Assembly: GCA_029946125.1 (NCBI GenBank)
Contig: JAQSDX010000020.1
Coordinates: 1-57,380, forward strand
DNA from: Candidatus Methylobacter titanis
GTDB taxonomy: Bacteria > Pseudomonadota > Gammaproteobacteria > Methylococcales > Methylomonadaceae
Direction: 5' to 3'
DNA: 57,380 nt
Below are positions 54,516-57,380 of the stretch, one piece after another (position 1 is the stretch's first letter; each line of letters starts with the position of its first letter). The position numbers and the translations under genes were made by a program. The notes under the pieces were generated by a model. The model did no database searches, was not told the DNA's origin, and worked only from the letters and a program-made list of their open reading frames with translations.

Positions 54516-55354
54516 GTGATGAACAACCCCCAAGTAGAAACTCCCCACAGAAAAGCTGGGTTGATAAAATCAGCCAACTACTGAGTGGGGAGCCGCAAGA
54601 CCTTGAGGATCTACTTGAAATTTTAAGAGAAGCACGGGAAAAACACTTGTTGGGTTCGGATGCCTTATCCATGATTGAAGGTGTTTTGCAGGTTTCTCAA
54701 ATGCGGGTCAGGGATATTATGATTCCCCGTGTTCAAATGGTTGTCGTACCCAAAGAGGCTGATCTGGAAGCCATATTGCCGCTGGTTAAGGAATTTGGGC
54801 ATTCCCGCTATCCGGTTATTGACGGGGATAGGAGTAAAGTGGTCGGCGTATTGTTGGCCAAAGATATACTGGCTCGCATTAGCGAAAACCAAACCCTGAA
54901 AGTGCATGAAATAATGCGCCCGTTATGTGTTGTGCCGGAAAGTAAGCGCTTAAATGTGTTGCTTAAAGAATTGCGTACCAATGGTAATCACATGGCCATT
55001 GTTGTTGATGAGTACGGACAGTCAGCAGGTCTGGTCACCATTGAGGATGTGTTAGAGCAAATCGTTGGCGAGATTGAAGACGAACATGACGATCATGAAG
55101 ATGAAGGCTATATTTTTCAGCGCAACGATAATGAATATATGATTAAAGCGCTGACGCCTATGGATGAGTTTGACGACTATTTTTCCACGCATCTGGCAAC
55201 CGATGAATACGATACCATCGGCGGTTTTATCGTCAGTCAGCTGGAACATATGCCCAAAAAAGGCGAGAGCCTTGTTGTGGATTCAATGAAATTCGAAGTG
55301 ATTAGAGCGGATAGTCGGCGCCTACACCTGCTAAAACTGAGAATAATTGAGTAG
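54512..55354 (+). CDS. corC: CorC/YbeX-type CBS-domain protein
   Basis: The product has 280 residues. Two CBS domains (VRDIMIPRVQMVVVPKEAD...; VHEIMRPLCVVPESKRLNVLLKELRTNGNHMAIVVDEYG) and a C-terminal CorC_HlyC domain (TIGGFIVSQLEHMPKKGESL) match YbeX. There is no membrane region, as in E. coli. Linked to cobalt/magnesium efflux and ribosome homeostasis. Fourth gene of the coupled operon. Confidence 0.95.
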   Translation: MSDEQPPSRNSPQKSWVDKISQLLSGEPQDLEDLLEILREAREKHLLGSDALSMIEGVLQVSQMRVRDIMIPRVQMVVVPKEADLEAILPLVKEFGHSRYPVIDGDRSKVVGVLLAKDILARISENQTLKVHEIMRPLCVVPESKRLNVLLKELRTNGNHMAIVVDEYGQSAGLVTIEDVLEQIVGEIEDEHDDHEDEGYIFQRNDNEYMIKALTPMDEFDDYFSTHLATDEYDTIGGFIVSQLEHMPKKGESLVVDSMKFEVIRADSRRLHLLKLRIIE

Positions 55355-55514
55355 AATTGTCCACGAAAAGATATAAGTCTAGGGGCGAAGGACTGGAGAT
55401 TGATTGTATGTCGGCATGTGGTTTTTTCGCCCTTCGCTCTTTGTTTTTTGTCGGATTTTTAAAAGTTTTTTTCGTGTATTTCGTCGACAAAATGCCTGTC
55501 AGTGTTCTTTTAGT
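55355..55514. repeat. Decayed inverted repeat with GGCGAAGG/CCCTTCGC arms
   Basis: GGGGCGAAGGACTGG near 55382 and TTCGCCCTTCGC near 55426 are inverted to each other and related to the TTTCGCC array at 15451. GTCCACGAAAAG at 55360 and TTTTCGTGTATTTCGTCGAC (near 55469) form an outer pair. Lies between convergent corC and the pterin dehydratase gene. Confidence 0.55.
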
Positions 55515-55898
55515 CTAATCGTATTTGATGTATTTAAATCGCGGGTCATCGGGTGTGCCTTCTAATGCGCCGCCTTCTTTTGCAGGCTGCCACATAACCA
55601 CCTCTTCGATTTTACCGGCCAATTCGAAATCCTTGTCGGTAATGCCTTTAGCCGCATGATTCATTAGCTTGACGATCACAAAGGCATAAGAAACAGTAAG
55701 GTCCGGATGATGAAATGCTACCTCAGCCAAGTGCCCAACCGTATTAACAACCATCAAGGTCGCTTTCCAGCCGCTGGTTTTGTATTTGCGCCGAATCCAG
55801 CCGTTTTCCAGATACCAGTGCGGCAATTCCTCCTTTAATCGCTGTTCGACATCTGCATCAGAATAAGTATCTTCATGTGTGCGTTCTCTCCAACCCAT
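55515..55898 (-). CDS. Pterin-4a-carbinolamine dehydratase family protein
   Basis: The product has 127 residues. VAFHHPDLTVSYAFVIVKLMNHAAKGITDKDFELAGKIEE contains the family pattern HH-P...Y...H...D of PCD/DCoH. These recycle the 4a-hydroxytetrahydropterin made by aromatic amino acid hydroxylases. No hydroxylase gene neighbours it, so in this organism the role (molybdopterin or other) is unsure. Slightly longer N-terminus (MGWRERTHEDTYSDADVEQ) than PhhB. Confidence 0.88.
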   Translation of the reverse strand: MGWRERTHEDTYSDADVEQRLKEELPHWYLENGWIRRKYKTSGWKATLMVVNTVGHLAEVAFHHPDLTVSYAFVIVKLMNHAAKGITDKDFELAGKIEEVVMWQPAKEGGALEGTPDDPRFKYIKYD

Positions 55899-56040
55899 AA
55901 TGGCTCATCTCTTGTTTGGTTATGAAATGGTTAAGGTGCAAAGGTTAAATCCTAGGTGATTCCAGAGAAAGAACATCCGATCAAGCATCTGACTCACGGT
56001 TCTTTTTTATTGGAAATTACCTTAAACATACCTTGCTATC

Positions 56041-56643
56041 CTAGTTCTCTTGTTCTTGCTCTAGATGCGTGGCTTCGCAGCCTTGTTGATAAAACATAAA
56101 TGACGGGGAAAATGGAACAACATCAATTGTTAAGGTTGTTTCTTGTTGAAATACTTTAACGGCATCAGCGACGCTATTACGGAAATTGTTAAACAATTGT
56201 TTTGCGAGCTTCTCTTGTGCTTCGTCTGCGCCCAAGGCAAATGGATCTTCAGCAAGATTGGTTGCATCAATGGCTTCTTGAAAGGCTTCGGTCGAAAGGG
56301 TTTGAATTTTATTTTCGAAATCAGCGAAAATTTGCGGCCCCTTTTCACTTTTAATGCGTTCTATATCGGCTTGGTCAGCATAGACAAGAAACGCACCTTT
56401 AGCGCCTTGAAACTCATTTTTACAGGCTCCGCCATCCATAATTCTGACCAAATTTAATGTTTGATTATCTTTAATCAAGGTCATTGGCGGATTTTGACCT
56501 GAACTCTGCAGTGATTCATCCGTTATTACGGATAATTCATCCTTTATAGGTGTGTCTGGTTTGTCCTGTTTTACCTCTTGAGTCGCACATGCTGCCAAGG
56601 CCACAAACGCCATACTGATTAAAATTTGAATGCTTGCTTTCAT
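56041..56643 (-). CDS. Lipoprotein of unknown function
   Basis: The product has 200 residues with a lipoprotein signal (ILISMAFVALAAC, Cys19). The mature part is acidic and helical, with two more Cys (ACKNEF and QQGCEA) that could pair. No family recognised. Transcribed away from the PA3496-type gene; the intervening 277 bp (56644-56920) is AT-rich, with nothing recognised. Confidence 0.7.
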   Translation of the reverse strand: MKASIQILISMAFVALAACATQEVKQDKPDTPIKDELSVITDESLQSSGQNPPMTLIKDNQTLNLVRIMDGGACKNEFQGAKGAFLVYADQADIERIKSEKGPQIFADFENKIQTLSTEAFQEAIDATNLAEDPFALGADEAQEKLAKQLFNNFRNSVADAVKVFQQETTLTIDVVPFSPSFMFYQQGCEATHLEQEQEN

Positions 56644-56920
56644 AAATCACGGTGTGTTGTTAAGTGAGCTGATAAATATTGTAATCTTTAAAAAAGTTAT
56701 GGGCTAAAAAATATGACTGATGAGTTAGGATGCGGGCTAAAATACGAAAAAATAAAGGTGTTGAACGATTATGGTTTTTGCACACAAGAAAATTGTTAAC
56801 AAGGAATATCTAAAGAATCGTTCATCAAAAAAAAATATATTAGTTGTATTAAAATTTTTCTTTACAAGTTTGCCATAAGTAATTAAAAGGTGAGTTTTTA
56901 ATGTTAGATTAATTATAACT

Positions 56921-57169
56921 ATGAAAGTATCTAAATCTGTATCAGATAAATCCACGTCTGAAATTGATGTCGACAAAAACAAAGATGATCTTGATATTGA
57001 AATCTTCGATTTGGGTTTGAGCAATGAATATATAGCTCTGCCTAACGAAAGTGAGAAAGCTGCAAAGAAAATGGCGGCGCGAAGAAAAATTGAACTGTAT
57101 TGGGAAAAAAAACGCCTGCAAGAACAGCTTGGTGATTTTTATGACGATGATCTTGACCTTGATTTTTAA
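56921..57169 (+). CDS. PA3496-family small protein
   Basis: The product has 82 residues. The C-terminal block AARRKIELYWEKKRLQEQLGDFYDDDLDLDF matches the pattern of P. aeruginosa PA3496-type proteins (ARRxIExxxExKRLxExLxD). The N-terminal half is acidic and low-complexity. No signal peptide is evident. Function poorly known, annotated as putative envelope integrity. The IS200/IS605 right end begins immediately after the stop. Confidence 0.72.
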   Translation: MKVSKSVSDKSTSEIDVDKNKDDLDIEIFDLGLSNEYIALPNESEKAAKKMAARRKIELYWEKKRLQEQLGDFYDDDLDLDF

Positions 57170-57189
57170 TTTAGCAACATTGACATCCT

Positions 57190-57209
57190 CCCCGACCTAA
57201 AGGACGGGG
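57190..57209 (-). mobile_element. IS200/IS605 right-end hairpin (end of omega-RNA region)
   Basis: CCCCGACCTAAAGGACGGGG folds as a stem-loop and is the usual 3' boundary of tnpB-type elements, overlapping the tnpB stop codon. A degraded copy of the same end exists at 19613. Confidence 0.72.
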
Positions 57210-57380
57210 ATTCCTACTGCTAGACGCTTATGCCCAAGCGCGAGAATGTTCTTTGCCGCATTCATATCTCTATCATGCGTAGTGCCACACTCGGCACACG
57301 TCCATTCCCTTATTCGCAAGCCTGCTCTACCTTTCGGACTACTGGCGCTTATGCAGCCGCAGCACGAACAGGCTTGGGTA
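57197..57380 (-). CDS. tnpB: TnpB RNA-guided nuclease, C-terminal part (continues past window edge)
   Basis: On the minus strand from the window edge to TAG (57199-57197) the sequence reads ACSCCGCISASSPKGRAGL, IREWTCAECGTTHDRDMNA, AKNILALGHKRLAVGIPVL. The two CxxC pairs form the OrfB zinc ribbon and THDRDMNAAKNI carries the last RuvC Asp, so the nuclease end is intact as far as seen. TnpB cuts DNA guided by an RNA from the element's right end and helps retain IS200/IS605 elements. Confidence 0.9.
   Translation of the reverse strand, partial: TQACSCCGCISASSPKGRAGLRIREWTCAECGTTHDRDMNAAKNILALGHKRLAVGIPVL

Overview
The window looks like a chromosome segment of a gammaproteobacterium. The order miaB-phoH(ybeZ)-ybeY-corC, a BamC lipoprotein coupled to dapA, CsiV behind mfd, a PA3496-type small protein, RapA, the DnaQ sequence and YajD all point there. 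A Methylococcales-like (methanotroph-type) host is my guess from the general feel of the gene set; no methane-oxidation gene lies in the window to prove it. Base composition is moderate and fairly uniform apart from short GC-rich palindromes.

Layout. (1) 1-7647 is an accessory, translationally coupled cluster: the C-terminus of a repeat-rich RTX-like secreted protein, a MurF-like ligase whose N-terminus reads like a double-glycine export leader, a large helical (toroid-like) protein of unknown function, a Ser/Thr protein kinase with Sel1-like repeats, and two secreted zinc metalloproteases (one gluzincin-like, one metzincin-like with leucine-rich repeats). I do not recognise this combination and consider it the best candidate for an undescribed system. 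(2) 7893-15390 holds icd, a PilZ protein, yajD, dnaQ, deaD, yaiI, dapA and bamC. (3) 15510-25859 holds purL, a membrane PilZ protein, two tandem glycine-zipper proteins (one strongly His-rich), rapA and cvfB. (4) 25968-36300 holds a GGDEF-EAL protein coupled to a di-iron ODP-type metallo-beta-lactamase-fold protein, a membrane GH17 protein, a GNAT/nitrilase pair, two unknown genes, a marC-like pseudogene and proS. (5) 36301-48919 holds a CPA1-type antiporter, an intact-looking IS630 element, tRNA-Leu(CAA), queA, a HelD-like helicase with a nuclease-like insert, a small lipoprotein, mfd and csiV. (6) 49186-57380 holds a split Aer-like PAS + chemoreceptor pair, miaB-phoH-ybeY-corC, a pterin dehydratase, a lipoprotein, a PA3496-type gene and the 3' end of an IS200/IS605 tnpB.

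The second theme is short mobile repeats, several of which sit inside protein-coding genes in frame. One family (coding [21 protein letters not shown]) interrupts both PurL and Mfd in the same reading frame, appears to form the C-terminal tail of DapA in the opposite orientation, and occurs once between genes. A GGGCGAC/GTCGCCC palindrome adds exactly 45 bp to purL and extends the C-terminus of DnaQ past its usual end. A 51-bp unit is present twice in tandem inside the nitrilase gene. Rickettsial palindromic elements are the known parallel; I am not aware of a description for this group of bacteria.

C-di-GMP signalling recurs: a GGDEF-EAL enzyme next to a probable O2/NO-responsive di-iron protein, and two PilZ-like proteins. 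Most remaining genes are ordinary housekeeping.
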